Notes under the pieces: generated by a model
Seen by the model: only the letters and a program-made list of their open reading frames with translations
What the model was told of the DNA's origin: nothing
Database searches by the model: none
Shown here: positions 8,989-18,341 of the stretch, piece by piece
How positions within the stretch are numbered: the first letter of the stretch is position 1
How the letters are laid out: each line of letters opens with the position of its first letter
Translations under genes and position numbers: made by a program
NCBI GenBank assembly: GCA_964352735.1
Contig: CAYGTC010000007.1
Span: forward strand, 55,587 to 119,586
From: NORP309 sp964352735
GTDB lineage: Bacteria; Pseudomonadota; Gammaproteobacteria; Xanthomonadales; Marinicellaceae
Direction of reading: 5' to 3'
Length of the DNA stretch: 64,000 bases

Positions 8989-10031
8989 AAGTTGCAATCA
9001 TGGCAGGAGGAACAGGCGGACACATATTTCCAGGCTTAGCCGTAGCAAAAGAATTGAATAAAAGAAATGTACAAGTCGTATGGCTGGGTGCTGTGGGAGG
9101 TATGGAAGAAGAATTGGTTAAAAAACATAACATTCCCATTAAACTTTTAAACATAAAAGGCCTCAGAGGTAAAGGCATCAAAGGATTAATTACCATGCCA
9201 TTTAGATTACTCGGTGCCACATGGAATGCCAGTAAATATTTCAAACAACAACAAGTCAATGCAGTAATCAGCATGGGTGGATATGTGGCCGCTCCAGGTG
9301 GACTAGCAGCCAAATTAAAAAAATTGCCATTGCTGGTGCATGAACAAAACAGTAAATTTGGCATGACCAATAAATACTTGTCAAAGTGGGCAAAAAAAGT
9401 GCTGACCGGCTTTGACTTGAAAGGCTTGTATGGTTCACAATGGGTAGGCAACCCAGTACGAAAAAATATTGAAGAAATGAATATGCGTAACGACCAATCC
9501 GAGCGCATCAATGTACTGATTATCGGCGGTTCACTAGGGGCCAATGCATTAAATACAATATTGCCACCCCTACTCAAACCGTTATTGAACAATAAAAAAA
9601 TTGCCATTAAACATCAATGCGGTAAAAATAAGCAAGAGCCCACACAACAAGCCTATAACACACATGACCATTTAGAAATCATGCCATTTATTGATGACAT
9701 GAGTACCGCTTATGCATGGGCCGACTTCATCATCGCCAGAGCTGGCGCACTGACCATTGCAGAAATCAATGCCACAGCATTACCAGCAATATTGATTCCC
9801 TACCCTCATGCGGTGGATGATCATCAAACTGAAAATGCCAAAAACATTGTTGACAATGATGCAGGATTTATTTGGCAAGAACATCAAGAAGTCGCATTAT
9901 TAAATGAATTCATTACCACCCTTGTGAATGATGAAAAACGTCGAAAAAACATGGCAGTTCAATCACAGAAATTACATAAAAAGGATGCAGCAGCACAAGT
10001 GGCTCAAATATGCATGGAGATGATTAAATGA
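8985..10031 (+). CDS. murG: Lipid II synthase MurG (GlcNAc transferase)
   Basis: Peripheral inner-membrane GT-B glycosyltransferase that adds GlcNAc to lipid I. The 348-residue protein opens with the glycine-rich motif GGTGGH (residues 8-13), includes SMGGYVAAPGGLAA and HEQN, and has the C-terminal UDP-GlcNAc site around RAGALTIAEI and the PYPHAVDDHQ loop. It overlaps ftsW and murC by 4 nt each. Confidence 0.95.
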   Translation: MKVAIMAGGTGGHIFPGLAVAKELNKRNVQVVWLGAVGGMEEELVKKHNIPIKLLNIKGLRGKGIKGLITMPFRLLGATWNASKYFKQQQVNAVISMGGYVAAPGGLAAKLKKLPLLVHEQNSKFGMTNKYLSKWAKKVLTGFDLKGLYGSQWVGNPVRKNIEEMNMRNDQSERINVLIIGGSLGANALNTILPPLLKPLLNNKKIAIKHQCGKNKQEPTQQAYNTHDHLEIMPFIDDMSTAYAWADFIIARAGALTIAEINATALPAILIPYPHAVDDHQTENAKNIVDNDAGFIWQEHQEVALLNEFITTLVNDEKRRKNMAVQSQKLHKKDAAAQVAQICMEMIK

Positions 10032-11479
10032 GTTATTTAACTCCCAACAATCGTTTCGTTAACCGCATGCAAAAAATACACCTCATCGGTATAGGCGGCA
10101 GCGGCATGAGTGGCATTGCAGAAGTTTTGCATAATTTGGGTTTTGCTGTCACAGGATCAGATCTGCATAACAGCGAAGTCGTTAATCGACTGATCAATAT
10201 GGGCATTACAGTTTTCATTGGTCATGATGCTAAAAATATCATTTCTGCTAATGTTGTGGTCATATCTTCTGCCATACCCGAACACAATCCAGAACTTACA
10301 GCTGCGCGCGCACAGAAGAAAGCGATTTTATCACGCGCGGAAATGTTGGCTGAACTCATGCGTTTCAAAATTGGCATTGCTGTTGCAGGAACGCATGGTA
10401 AAACAACCACTACTTCTTTGATCGCCAGCGTATTGGCTGCTGGTCACTTAGACCCAACTTTTGTTATTGGCGGACTGCTCAACTCTGCAGGAACAAATGC
10501 TGGACTCGGTACCAGTGAATACTTAGTAGCAGAAGCAGATGAGAGCGATGGCTCTTTTCAACTCCTACAACCTATATTGGCAGTAGTTACCAATATTGAT
10601 GCCGATCATATGCAGACCTTTGAAGGGAAATTTTCATTATTAAAACAGGCATTTGATAATTTTTTACACCACTTGCCTTTTTATGGCGTGGCCATATTGT
10701 GTGTTGATGATGAACATGTAGCAGAACTGGCATCAAGTATTATTCGTCCAACCATAACTTATGGTTTATCCGAAAACGCCATGATCAGGGCAATAAATAT
10801 CACTCACCACAAACAAAACATGTCCTTTGATGTTCAGCAAAATGATACCACAATTGCTGAAAAAATAATCATCAACCTGCCCGGCTTGCATAACGTTCAA
10901 AATGCCCTAGCTGCAATTGCAATTGGTATTGAGTTGGGAGTAGATATTGCTGACATCAAATCAGGACTTCAACAATTCGCTGGTATAGGAAGAAGGTTTA
11001 ATTTAAACAATAATATCAAATGCGCGAAAGGCACTTTTACACTGGTTGATGATTATGCCCATCACCCAACTGAATTAACAGCCGCCATAAAAGCTTGTCG
11101 TGGCGGCTGGGACAACAGATTAGTTGTGGTATTTCAACCACACAGATACAGCAGAACCAGAGACTTGTTCGATGAATTTACCCAAGCGCTCAATAATGCA
11201 GATGTTTTAGTCATTACTGATGTTTATGCAGCTGGAGAACCCCCCATCTCTGGTTATAGCTCTGGAGACCTATGTCGCAGTATACGTACCAGAGGAAAAA
11301 TTGATCCTATATATATCGCAAACATCAACAACCTCAACAAAGACCTGGATAACATCATTAACAATGATGACTTGGTGTTAGTTGTTGGTGCAGGTAGCAT
11401 TGGCCAAGTCAGTCAAAATATCATAAAAAACAAAGGACTGATTCACAATGATGAAGAAAATGGAGTTGAAAAAAAATGA
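10028..11479 (+). CDS. murC: UDP-N-acetylmuramate:L-alanine ligase MurC
   Basis: Cytoplasmic Mur ligase that adds the first residue, L-alanine. In the 483-residue product an N-terminal GIGGSGMSGIAEVL nucleotide-sugar loop precedes the ATP loop GTHGKTT (residues 121-127). EADESDGSF and the C-terminal DDYAHHPTE motif are also present, all typical of MurC rather than the other Mur ligases. It overlaps murG and ddlB by 4 nt each. There is no murB gene between murC and ddlB. Confidence 0.95.
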   Translation: MSYLTPNNRFVNRMQKIHLIGIGGSGMSGIAEVLHNLGFAVTGSDLHNSEVVNRLINMGITVFIGHDAKNIISANVVVISSAIPEHNPELTAARAQKKAILSRAEMLAELMRFKIGIAVAGTHGKTTTTSLIASVLAAGHLDPTFVIGGLLNSAGTNAGLGTSEYLVAEADESDGSFQLLQPILAVVTNIDADHMQTFEGKFSLLKQAFDNFLHHLPFYGVAILCVDDEHVAELASSIIRPTITYGLSENAMIRAINITHHKQNMSFDVQQNDTTIAEKIIINLPGLHNVQNALAAIAIGIELGVDIADIKSGLQQFAGIGRRFNLNNNIKCAKGTFTLVDDYAHHPTELTAAIKACRGGWDNRLVVVFQPHRYSRTRDLFDEFTQALNNADVLVITDVYAAGEPPISGYSSGDLCRSIRTRGKIDPIYIANINNLNKDLDNIINNDDLVLVVGAGSIGQVSQNIIKNKGLIHNDEENGVEKK

Positions 11480-12399
11480 ACTTTACTGATTTATCTATTG
11501 CCGTTATTATGGGAGGACAATCTGCTGAAAGAGCCGTGTCTTTGCGCTCAGGTCAAGCCATTGTTAACGCATTGAAAGCACAAAAAATTCAAGTAACAGC
11601 CATTGATGGTATTGATCAGTTATTACACAGCTCATATCATGAATTTGATGCTGTATTTAATATTTTGCACGGTGAAGCTGGTGAGAATGGCCAGTTAGCA
11701 AGTTTATTATCTTCATTGAAAATAAATTATACAGGCTGCGATGTAACTGGAGCAGTACTGAGTTGGAATAAAGACATAGCAAAAACACTGGTCGCTGCGA
11801 AGGGTATAAAAACACCACATGCGCAAATATTAACCAATGCAGAAAAACTTGTCATTAAAAATGATGGGCCATGGATAGTAAAACCAACAAAAGAAGGTTC
11901 AAGCGTTGGTTTATATTATGCCGACAATGAACAAGCATTGAAAAATGCAGTTCAAAATGCCTTGAATGACGTAGACTCAATTTTAGTCGAAGATTTTATT
12001 GAGGGTACTGAATGCACAGTATCAATAATCAAAGGCAAATCTCTACCTGTAGTAAAAATTAAACCCAGCGAAGGACTGTATGATTATCAAGCAAAATATG
12101 AAAGCGCAGAAACACAATATTTTTGCCCAAGCGGATTTGATGAGCAGACTGAGAAAGCACTACAATCAGATGCTTTAATTGCTTATAACGCGCTCAAATT
12201 AAAGGGTTGGGGTAGAGTCGATTTTATCGTTGACAAACATGGAAATCGTTGGTTTTTAGAGGCAAATACTACACCTGGCATGACGCAAACGAGTTTGGTT
12301 CCCAAAGCTGCTAAAGCATTTGGATGGGATTTCAAAAAACTGGTGTTGGAAATCCTATCGACTGCTTTTCACAATGATGAGGATAAGCATGATGTCTAA
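11476..12399 (+). CDS. ddlB: D-alanine:D-alanine ligase
   Basis: ATP-grasp enzyme that makes the D-Ala-D-Ala dipeptide for MurF. The 307-residue product has the N-terminal MGGQSAERAVSLRSG, the HGEAGENGQ loop, the ATP-grasp KPTKEGSSVGL and the C-terminal metal and phosphate site WFLEANTTPGMT. HGEAGENG replaces the more common HGxxGEDG, a conservative change. It lies between murC and ftsQ, as ddlB does in other gammaproteobacteria. Confidence 0.95.
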   Translation: MNFTDLSIAVIMGGQSAERAVSLRSGQAIVNALKAQKIQVTAIDGIDQLLHSSYHEFDAVFNILHGEAGENGQLASLLSSLKINYTGCDVTGAVLSWNKDIAKTLVAAKGIKTPHAQILTNAEKLVIKNDGPWIVKPTKEGSSVGLYYADNEQALKNAVQNALNDVDSILVEDFIEGTECTVSIIKGKSLPVVKIKPSEGLYDYQAKYESAETQYFCPSGFDEQTEKALQSDALIAYNALKLKGWGRVDFIVDKHGNRWFLEANTTPGMTQTSLVPKAAKAFGWDFKKLVLEILSTAFHNDEDKHDV

Positions 12400-13132
12400 A
12401 GGTAGCAAATTATCATTATTATTAATATCACTGACCATTCTTTTGATGGCTGCATTGATGTCAGGAATGATTCAATCCGAACATTGGCGCATTACAAATA
12501 TTGTATTAAATGCACAATTTAAACGTGTCAATTCCGAACAAATCAGGGTCAGTGTTGCGTCACACCCGAATCGCTCTTTCTTCAAAGTAAAAGCAGATGT
12601 GATCAGAGAAAAAATCACTCAAATTCCATGGGTACAACAAGTCAGTGTAAACAAAAAGTGGCCAGATAGTTTAATCATTAAAGTGATCGAACATGAAGCC
12701 GTTGCTGTTTGGAATGACGACAAATTATTGAATGACAAAGGAGAGATTTTTGAAGTTGATAGCATTGATGACCTCACTGCATTGCCGCACATCACTGGTA
12801 ATGACAACAATTCTCAACATATTTGGGAAAAATACATTCGGTTCAACAACATCATTAAAAACACTGGTTATGATATTCAATCGGCCTCAGTCAGTAACAG
12901 AGGGAGTTGGCAATTAACATTATCAAATGGCATGAGTATGAACTTGGGATCACAACAAATGGATGCTAAATTGGTGAGACTCACAGATACATGGACTCAA
13001 CTGTTAAAACTAAAACAAAAAAGCCCTGATCACATAGACTTAAGATACACCAATGGATTTGTGGTCAAATGGCCACAGCCAATCATTGACCTAACAGATC
13101 AAACCTACATGAAAGGAAAAACTAATGGCTAA
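12389..13132 (+). CDS. ftsQ: Cell division protein FtsQ
   Basis: Bitopic inner-membrane division protein that forms a complex with FtsB and FtsL. The start is set at ATG 12389 because GAGG at 12379-12382 lies 6 nt upstream; a second ATG follows directly at 12392. With this start the product has 247 residues: a short tail, one membrane segment (about residues 9-28), a periplasmic POTRA domain starting near WRITNIVLNAQF and including IPWVQQVSVNKKWPDSL, then the FtsQ beta domain. It overlaps ddlB by 11 nt and ftsA by 8 nt. Confidence 0.92.
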   Translation: MMSKGSKLSLLLISLTILLMAALMSGMIQSEHWRITNIVLNAQFKRVNSEQIRVSVASHPNRSFFKVKADVIREKITQIPWVQQVSVNKKWPDSLIIKVIEHEAVAVWNDDKLLNDKGEIFEVDSIDDLTALPHITGNDNNSQHIWEKYIRFNNIIKNTGYDIQSASVSNRGSWQLTLSNGMSMNLGSQQMDAKLVRLTDTWTQLLKLKQKSPDHIDLRYTNGFVVKWPQPIIDLTDQTYMKGKTNG

Positions 13133-14348
13133 AAAAATTGATAACAACTTAGTGGTAGGGCTAGACATTGGCACATCAAAAATTGTTGCCATAGTTGGAG
13201 AGCATCACAAAGATGATTCTTTAGAAGTTGTTGGAATAGGATCATCTCCCTCAAGAGGCTTAAAAAAAGGCGTCGTCGTAGATATTGAATCGACGGTTCA
13301 ATCCATCAGACGAGCTGTAGAAGAAGCAGAATTGATGGCTGGATGTGAGATACAATCGGTTTATGCAGGCATTGCGGGCAGCCATATTAACAGCATAAAC
13401 TCTCACGGCATAGTTGCCATAAAAGACAAAGAAGTCAGCGCCAGTGATGTAGAAAAAGTACTTGATGCAGCAAAAGCGGTACCTATTTCTGCAGATCAAA
13501 GAGTTTTACATGTCTTGCCCCAAGAGTACGTCATTGATGGACAAGATGGCATCAGGCACCCAATTGGAATGTCAGGTGTAAGATTAGAGGCCAGAGTACA
13601 CTTGATAATTGGATCAGATTCAGCAGCACAAAACATATCCAAATGTGTAGCGCGTTGCGGCCTTAATATCGATCAACTCATAGTTGAACAACTCGCTTCA
13701 TCTGAGTCAGCATTGACCGATGACGAAAAAGAGTTGGGTATTTGCTTGGTGGACATCGGTGCTGGTACTACAGATATTGCAGTTTTCACCAATGGCGCAA
13801 TCAGGCATGCATCTGCCATACCCATTGCTGGTGATCAAGTAACTAATGATATAGCCGTAGCGATGCGCACACCAACACAATATGCAGAAGAAATCAAACT
13901 TAAGTATGCTTGCGCTTTACGCCAATTGGCTTCAGCAGAAGAAACCATTTCTGTACCCAGTGTTGGAGACAGAGCACCACGAAGATTAGCCAGACAAACA
14001 CTGGCTGAAGTCGTCGAGCCTAGGTATGAAGAATTATTCACTTTGGTTCATGCAGAACTACAAAGAAGCGGATATGCCGAATTGATTGCAGCAGGAATCG
14101 TATTAACAGGCGGAGCCTCAAAAATGGAAGGCACTGTTGAATTAGCAGAAGAAATTTTCCATTTACCAGTAAGAATTGGCAAACCACAAAATATTTTAGG
14201 GCTAAAAGAAGTGGTCAATAACCCAGTTCATTCAACCGGTGTTGGATTATTACTCTATGGCACAAAAAATGAGCGTCATGGGGATAGCATTAATGAATCG
14301 CCCAATTGGTTTAGCAGATTCAAAAGATGGTTTTTTTCAGAATTTTAA
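13125..14348 (+). CDS. ftsA: Cell division protein FtsA
   Basis: Actin-like ATPase that tethers FtsZ to the inner membrane. The 407-residue protein has the phosphate-1 motif GLDIGTSKIVAIVGE near the N-terminus, the phosphate-2 motif DIGAGTTDIAVF and the adenosine motif VLTGGASKMEG. Its last residues, WFSRFKRWFFSEF, form the amphipathic membrane-targeting helix. The gene overlaps ftsQ by 8 nt and is separated from ftsZ by 111 nt. Confidence 0.96.
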   Translation: MAKKIDNNLVVGLDIGTSKIVAIVGEHHKDDSLEVVGIGSSPSRGLKKGVVVDIESTVQSIRRAVEEAELMAGCEIQSVYAGIAGSHINSINSHGIVAIKDKEVSASDVEKVLDAAKAVPISADQRVLHVLPQEYVIDGQDGIRHPIGMSGVRLEARVHLIIGSDSAAQNISKCVARCGLNIDQLIVEQLASSESALTDDEKELGICLVDIGAGTTDIAVFTNGAIRHASAIPIAGDQVTNDIAVAMRTPTQYAEEIKLKYACALRQLASAEETISVPSVGDRAPRRLARQTLAEVVEPRYEELFTLVHAELQRSGYAELIAAGIVLTGGASKMEGTVELAEEIFHLPVRIGKPQNILGLKEVVNNPVHSTGVGLLLYGTKNERHGDSINESPNWFSRFKRWFFSEF

Positions 14349-14381
14349 TGAAAAAAAATGAGAGATCAATCAAAGATATGA

Positions 14382-14453
14382 GCATATTTAAATAATTAAT
14401 ATGCATAATGATTTACAATAACAATAATTGTTAATTGAAACATTTTCGGAGGT
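14382..14453 (+). promoter_or_regulatory. ftsZ leader: two small dyads and a strong ribosome binding site
   Basis: The 111 nt ftsA-ftsZ spacer is very AT-rich. It holds GCATATT (14382-14388) paired with AATATGC (14398-14404), and the odd palindrome AACAATAATTGTT (14420-14432). The Shine-Dalgarno GGAGGT (14448-14453), 6 nt before the ftsZ ATG, is by far the best in the cluster and fits high FtsZ output. No clear promoter hexamers were found, so a separate ftsZ promoter here is only a possibility. Confidence 0.35.
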
Positions 14454-14459
14454 AATAAA

Positions 14460-15638
14460 ATGTTTGAAATTATGGAAACTGACAGCACAGGTGCTGTAAT
14501 AAAAGTAATAGGCCTTGGTGGTGGTGGTGGCAACACTGTCCAACAAATGGTCGAAGCCGATATCAACGGCGTAGAATTCATATGTGCCAATACAGATGTA
14601 CAGGCTCTGGATAAAACCAGATGTAAAAACATCATTCGTATTGGTCAGAACGTCACCAAAGGTCTTGGAGCAGGCGCTAACCCTGAAGTAGGCAGACAAG
14701 CCGCTTTAGAAGACAGAGAGCGTATCAAAGAAGTTTTGACTGGCACAGACATGGTATTTATCACAGCCGGCATGGGCGGCGGAACAGGTACTGGTGCTGC
14801 ACCTGTAGTTGCACAAATTGCCAAAGAAATGAACATTTTAACCGTAGCTGTTGTAACCAAACCATTCCCATTTGAAGGCAAAAGGCGCATGATGGTTGCG
14901 GATAAAGGCATCCAAGAACTAGAAGAGCATGTTGACTCATTAATAACCATTCCTAATGGCAAACTACTGACCCATTTCGATCGCGATGTTACATTATTAA
15001 ATGCCTTCAAAGCATCAAATGACGTATTACACGGTGCTGTACAAGGAATTTCTGATTTAATTACCTGTCCCGGCATGGTTAATGTCGATTTTGCAGATGT
15101 AAAGACTGTTATGTCAGAAATGGGCATGGCCATGATGGGCACAGGCATAGGTAGAGGCGATGACAGAGCCGCAGTAGCCACTGAACTGGCCATCAACAGT
15201 CCATTGTTAGAAGACATAGACATGCATGGAGCCAAAGGAATATTGGTCAATGTAACCGCTGGCATGGATTTAAGCTTAGGTGAGATTCAAGAAATTGGAG
15301 AAATGGTCGAAGAATACACGTCAGAGACATCTACAGTGGTCATTGGAACAGCCATAGATATGGATCTTGATGGTGAAATTCGCGTAACCGTTGTGGCCAC
15401 AGGTCTCAATGGCGGCTTAAATGCAGAAAGAAAAGTCAAATTAGTTCAACCAAAGACACAGGAAAAAGTTGAAATATCTCCATATTACAAGAGCCCAAGA
15501 GCGACAATATCAGCTGGTCAAAATACCGCTCAAAAAATAGAACGTACAGAAGATGAAATCATTAAGGCAGACAAAGATCCAATGATGTCTGAAGACTATC
15601 TTGATATACCCGCCTTTCTACGTAACCAGGCGGATTGA
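14460..15638 (+). CDS. ftsZ: Cell division GTPase FtsZ
   Basis: Tubulin-like GTPase that forms the Z ring. In the 392-residue product the tubulin signature GGGTGTG is at residues 106-112, preceded by the N-terminal GLGGGGGNTVQQM nucleotide loop and followed by the T7 region NVDFADVKTVM. The disordered linker begins near residue 320. The C-terminal peptide DYLDIPAFLRNQAD, which binds FtsA and ZipA, is nearly identical to the enterobacterial one. It has an excellent GGAGGT ribosome binding site, and a long hairpin follows at 15675-15712. Confidence 0.97.
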   Translation: MFEIMETDSTGAVIKVIGLGGGGGNTVQQMVEADINGVEFICANTDVQALDKTRCKNIIRIGQNVTKGLGAGANPEVGRQAALEDRERIKEVLTGTDMVFITAGMGGGTGTGAAPVVAQIAKEMNILTVAVVTKPFPFEGKRRMMVADKGIQELEEHVDSLITIPNGKLLTHFDRDVTLLNAFKASNDVLHGAVQGISDLITCPGMVNVDFADVKTVMSEMGMAMMGTGIGRGDDRAAVATELAINSPLLEDIDMHGAKGILVNVTAGMDLSLGEIQEIGEMVEEYTSETSTVVIGTAIDMDLDGEIRVTVVATGLNGGLNAERKVKLVQPKTQEKVEISPYYKSPRATISAGQNTAQKIERTEDEIIKADKDPMMSEDYLDIPAFLRNQAD

Positions 15639-15674
15639 TATTATACTCAAGAGAAATAATATCGGCCCAACTAT

Positions 15675-15712
15675 AAATCGCAGTCATTTCACCTCCGAAA
15701 TGACTGCGATTT
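15675..15712 (+). terminator. Perfect 16 bp hairpin after ftsZ
   Basis: AAATCGCAGTCATTTC (15675-15690) pairs perfectly with 15697-15712 around a 6 nt loop, ACCTCC. There is no run of T after the stem, so this is either a non-canonical intrinsic terminator or an RNA-stabilising or processing hairpin at the ftsZ 3' end. Loop and stem top ACCTCCGAAA (15691-15700) are the exact complement of TTTCGGAGGT (14444-14453), the ftsZ Shine-Dalgarno region. Confidence 0.6.
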
Positions 15713-15834
15713 GAATCGTTTGTGGTATAAAACCCACACAACGTTGTGCAAAAACAACTGAGATTTTGTTAATATTAAAAATATGTGATAAGATTCTCAC
15801 TTCTTAGAGTTGTAATAAGTTTCATAATACAAGA

Positions 15835-16740
15835 ATGATAAAACAAAGAACCCTGAAAAACACGGTGAGAGCTACCGGTGTCGGAATACATACTGGCAAA
15901 AAAGTATACATTACATTAAAACCAGCGCAAATAGACACTGGAATCACCTTCACAAGAACCGATTTATCTCCTTCTGTTACAGTCAAGGCCAATGCCAATC
16001 TTGTGGGTGACACAAGCATGTCTACCACATTGATCAAAGATGGTGTCAGAGTATCTACTGTCGAACACCTTATGGCAGCATTCAGTGGTATGGGCATTGA
16101 TAATTGTGCAGTTGAATTAAGCTCTTCAGAAGTGCCCATTATGGATGGCAGCGCAGGCCCATTTGTTTTTTTGATTCAGTCTGCTGGCATACAAGTTCAA
16201 CAAAAGGCTAAAAAATTTATTAAAATCATCAAGCCTGTAGAAATCAAGCATCAAGATAAAGTTGCAAGATTTACGCCGCATGATGGCTACAAACTCAGAT
16301 TCGATATTGAATTTAAACACCCCGCATTTTCAGACCACACAAAATCAAAAATAATAGACATCAGCACCAATGCTTTTATCAAAGAAATCTCACGTGCACG
16401 AACATTTGGTTTCATGAGAGACATTGAAATGCTCAGAGAAAACAACTTGGCCATTGGTGGCAGCATGGACAACGCGATTGTTCTTGATGACTACAGAGTC
16501 CTAAACCAAGACGGCTTACGTTATGAAGACGAATTTGTCAAACATAAAATTTTAGATGCCATCGGTGACATTTATCAATTAGGACACCCAATTATTGGTG
16601 CTTTCTATGGGTATAAATCAGGTCATGCACTGAACAATCAATTGGCCCGAAAACTTTTAGAACAAACAGACTGTTGGGAACTGGTGACTTACGAACACAG
16701 AAAGCAAAAAGAAGAAGCACTCTATCCCGTCTTTGCCTGA
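15835..16740 (+). CDS. lpxC: UDP-3-O-acyl-GlcNAc deacetylase LpxC
   Basis: Zinc-dependent deacetylase for the committed step of lipid A synthesis, cytoplasmic. In the 301-residue product the zinc ligands are visible as H78 (in VEHLMAAF), H237 and D241 (in KHKILDAIGD); the distal catalytic His of the GH motif is in YKSGHALNN. The N-terminus KQRTLKNTVRATGVGIHTG is typical. It follows ftsZ as in other gammaproteobacteria, separated by 196 nt containing the ftsZ hairpin, so it probably has its own promoter. Confidence 0.96.
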   Translation: MIKQRTLKNTVRATGVGIHTGKKVYITLKPAQIDTGITFTRTDLSPSVTVKANANLVGDTSMSTTLIKDGVRVSTVEHLMAAFSGMGIDNCAVELSSSEVPIMDGSAGPFVFLIQSAGIQVQQKAKKFIKIIKPVEIKHQDKVARFTPHDGYKLRFDIEFKHPAFSDHTKSKIIDISTNAFIKEISRARTFGFMRDIEMLRENNLAIGGSMDNAIVLDDYRVLNQDGLRYEDEFVKHKILDAIGDIYQLGHPIIGAFYGYKSGHALNNQLARKLLEQTDCWELVTYEHRKQKEEALYPVFA

Positions 16741-16769
16741 TAAAGACTAAATATATCACGGTATAGTTG

Positions 16770-17192
16770 ATGAATGGCCAACAATCCAAGTTGCTGATAC
16801 TACTGATCATAGTGCTTTCTTTGTATGGTTGTCGATCTGGCTTTTCAGATCAACCTAGATTTCAGGCCATTCAAGATTACATTGACAAAAACACCCTGCC
16901 CTCTGTTCCTCAGGTCAATGCTTTTGTTTTTCAAGGCTGGGAATCATTGGACAATCGCCATGTAACCATTCTTAGCAATCAAGGAAGAAGTTATTTGGTG
17001 TCCCTAATCAATTTTTGTAATGATTTAAGCTTCACACAAAATTTGACGCTGAAACAGGCCATCAGTAGCCAGTTAAGCACGCAATTTGATGCCATCATTG
17101 TCAATAAACAACATTGTCGAATCAAATCAATCCATCAAATCAACACCCAACAACGTAATGACTTACTCAATCTTGCAAAAAAGATCCGTTAA
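16770..17192 (+). CDS. DUF6491-like lipoprotein
   Basis: Predicted small lipoprotein of 140 residues: MNGQQSKLLILLIIVLSLYGC forms a signal peptide ending in a lipobox-like LYGC. The mature part has the pattern of the DUF6491 family, a Trp-containing strand (FQGWESLDNRHVTIL), then YLVSLINFCNDL and a C-terminal Cys in KQHCRIKSIHQI; the two mature cysteines may form a disulfide. Function is unknown. ATG 16770 is preferred over a TTG directly before it. It lies 29 nt after lpxC and may be read through from it. Confidence 0.65.
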   Translation: MNGQQSKLLILLIIVLSLYGCRSGFSDQPRFQAIQDYIDKNTLPSVPQVNAFVFQGWESLDNRHVTILSNQGRSYLVSLINFCNDLSFTQNLTLKQAISSQLSTQFDAIIVNKQHCRIKSIHQINTQQRNDLLNLAKKIR

Positions 17193-17265
17193 CCTTATTC
17201 ACACACTGAGTAAAATTAATACGAACCCCTAATAAAATTGGTTGTCCAACAATGTAAAAATTTGC

Positions 17266-17295
17266 AATATATCTGTAATCTGTCACAGATATATT
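17266..17295. repeat. 11 bp inverted repeat in a 212 bp intergenic region
   Basis: AATATATCTGT (17266-17276) and ACAGATATATT (17285-17295) form a perfect 11 bp dyad with an 8 nt centre, between the DUF6491 lipoprotein gene and the secreted-protein gene at 17405. Without a T run it is more likely an operator or a weak transcript-end hairpin than a classical terminator. Confidence 0.4.
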
Positions 17296-17404
17296 TGTAT
17301 TATTGATATATAATTGGTAATATTATTATGTAAGTGGTGGGTTTACTTGAATTAACTGTCGTAAATATATGTTACAGTTATATTTTTTGGGGATTAAGAT
17401 AGAA

Positions 17405-18232
17405 ATGAAGATTAAATATGTGGCCATTTTTGTTGTTTTTATGCTGAGCGTGAATGATGCTCATGCTGAAGGCAATGGTGTGCTTAATTTTAATAATTTC
17501 TATACTCCGTATTCAAATAACGCAGGCATCATTAATCCATCTATCAATTTGGCTCCAAATTCAGGCGATGATTGGATAAAAATCAAAAGCAGTGAAAATA
17601 ATCTTTTCTCAGTTGCGAAGAATCAAGACCTCACATTTGGTGAAGAACTTGCCATTGCATGGAATTTATCTGATTCATTAAGTGTAAACTTGAGCGTCTT
17701 TGAAAATCAATTGTCAAACAATTATACTGCATCTAATGACCAAGCAGGATTAGCAGGTGTCAACAATAGACTGGGTTTCAACAAAAATTTAGTGAACAAA
17801 AGCATCAATGATTTATCAGCACAGCAGCCGGTATTAGATGCCAATAGGAACTTAACTGGTTATAAACTTGGGATTTCTTCTCAATTAGGACTGGGCAATG
17901 ACTATAAGCTCAACATCAATTTTGATTATGGGCAAGTCGAAGGCGCAAACCTTGAAGGCTTTCAAAATCGAGACATCAATACCACTTCATTTGCTTTAGG
18001 TATACGTAAAGCAAAATTTGGCGCATCATTAAACACAGACATGTACTTACAGGAAGACGTTGATTTAATCGACAGATCTCGGTTAGGCCTAGAGTTTGAC
18101 TGGCATTTTTCTGATGACACCAGCATTTCTTTTGGCACCAAACAACGGTTGAACAAAAACACCAATCGAGCCAGTACATTAGACAGTATTACCGGCAATG
18201 TTCAATACATAAAATTCAAGCACAATCTATAA
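17405..18232 (+). CDS. Secreted or outer-membrane protein of unknown function
   Basis: Not assigned to a family. The ATG at 17405 is used because it starts a clean signal peptide, MKIKYVAIFVVFMLSVNDAHA, giving 275 residues in total. The mature part is rich in Asn, Ser, Leu and Asp and shows alternating hydrophobic strands such as LSVNLSVFENQL, YKLNINFDYGQ and TSISFGTKQRLN, with the protein ending in VQYIKFKHNL. This looks like an outer-membrane beta-barrel, but the last residue is Leu rather than the more usual Phe. It stands alone between two intergenic regions of about 170-210 bp. Confidence 0.6.
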   Translation: MKIKYVAIFVVFMLSVNDAHAEGNGVLNFNNFYTPYSNNAGIINPSINLAPNSGDDWIKIKSSENNLFSVAKNQDLTFGEELAIAWNLSDSLSVNLSVFENQLSNNYTASNDQAGLAGVNNRLGFNKNLVNKSINDLSAQQPVLDANRNLTGYKLGISSQLGLGNDYKLNINFDYGQVEGANLEGFQNRDINTTSFALGIRKAKFGASLNTDMYLQEDVDLIDRSRLGLEFDWHFSDDTSISFGTKQRLNKNTNRASTLDSITGNVQYIKFKHNL

Positions 18233-18341
18233 CCACCCCTACTAGATTGTCATAACCCCCGCAAATATTACATGCTTCTCATCTGATTCATAAGTCACTA
18301 TTCAAAATCAATTATTTGTTTTATTAACTGACGATCTGATA

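Noticed and set aside
8951..9607. Long minus-strand frame (218 codons) opposite murG
   Set aside because: It is antisense to a well-conserved gene, its product resembles no protein family and it has no ribosome binding site; a by-product of codon use.
14645..15265. Minus-strand frame of 206 codons opposite ftsZ
   Set aside because: Antisense shadow of ftsZ, low-complexity Ser/Ala/Thr/Met-rich product without family features.
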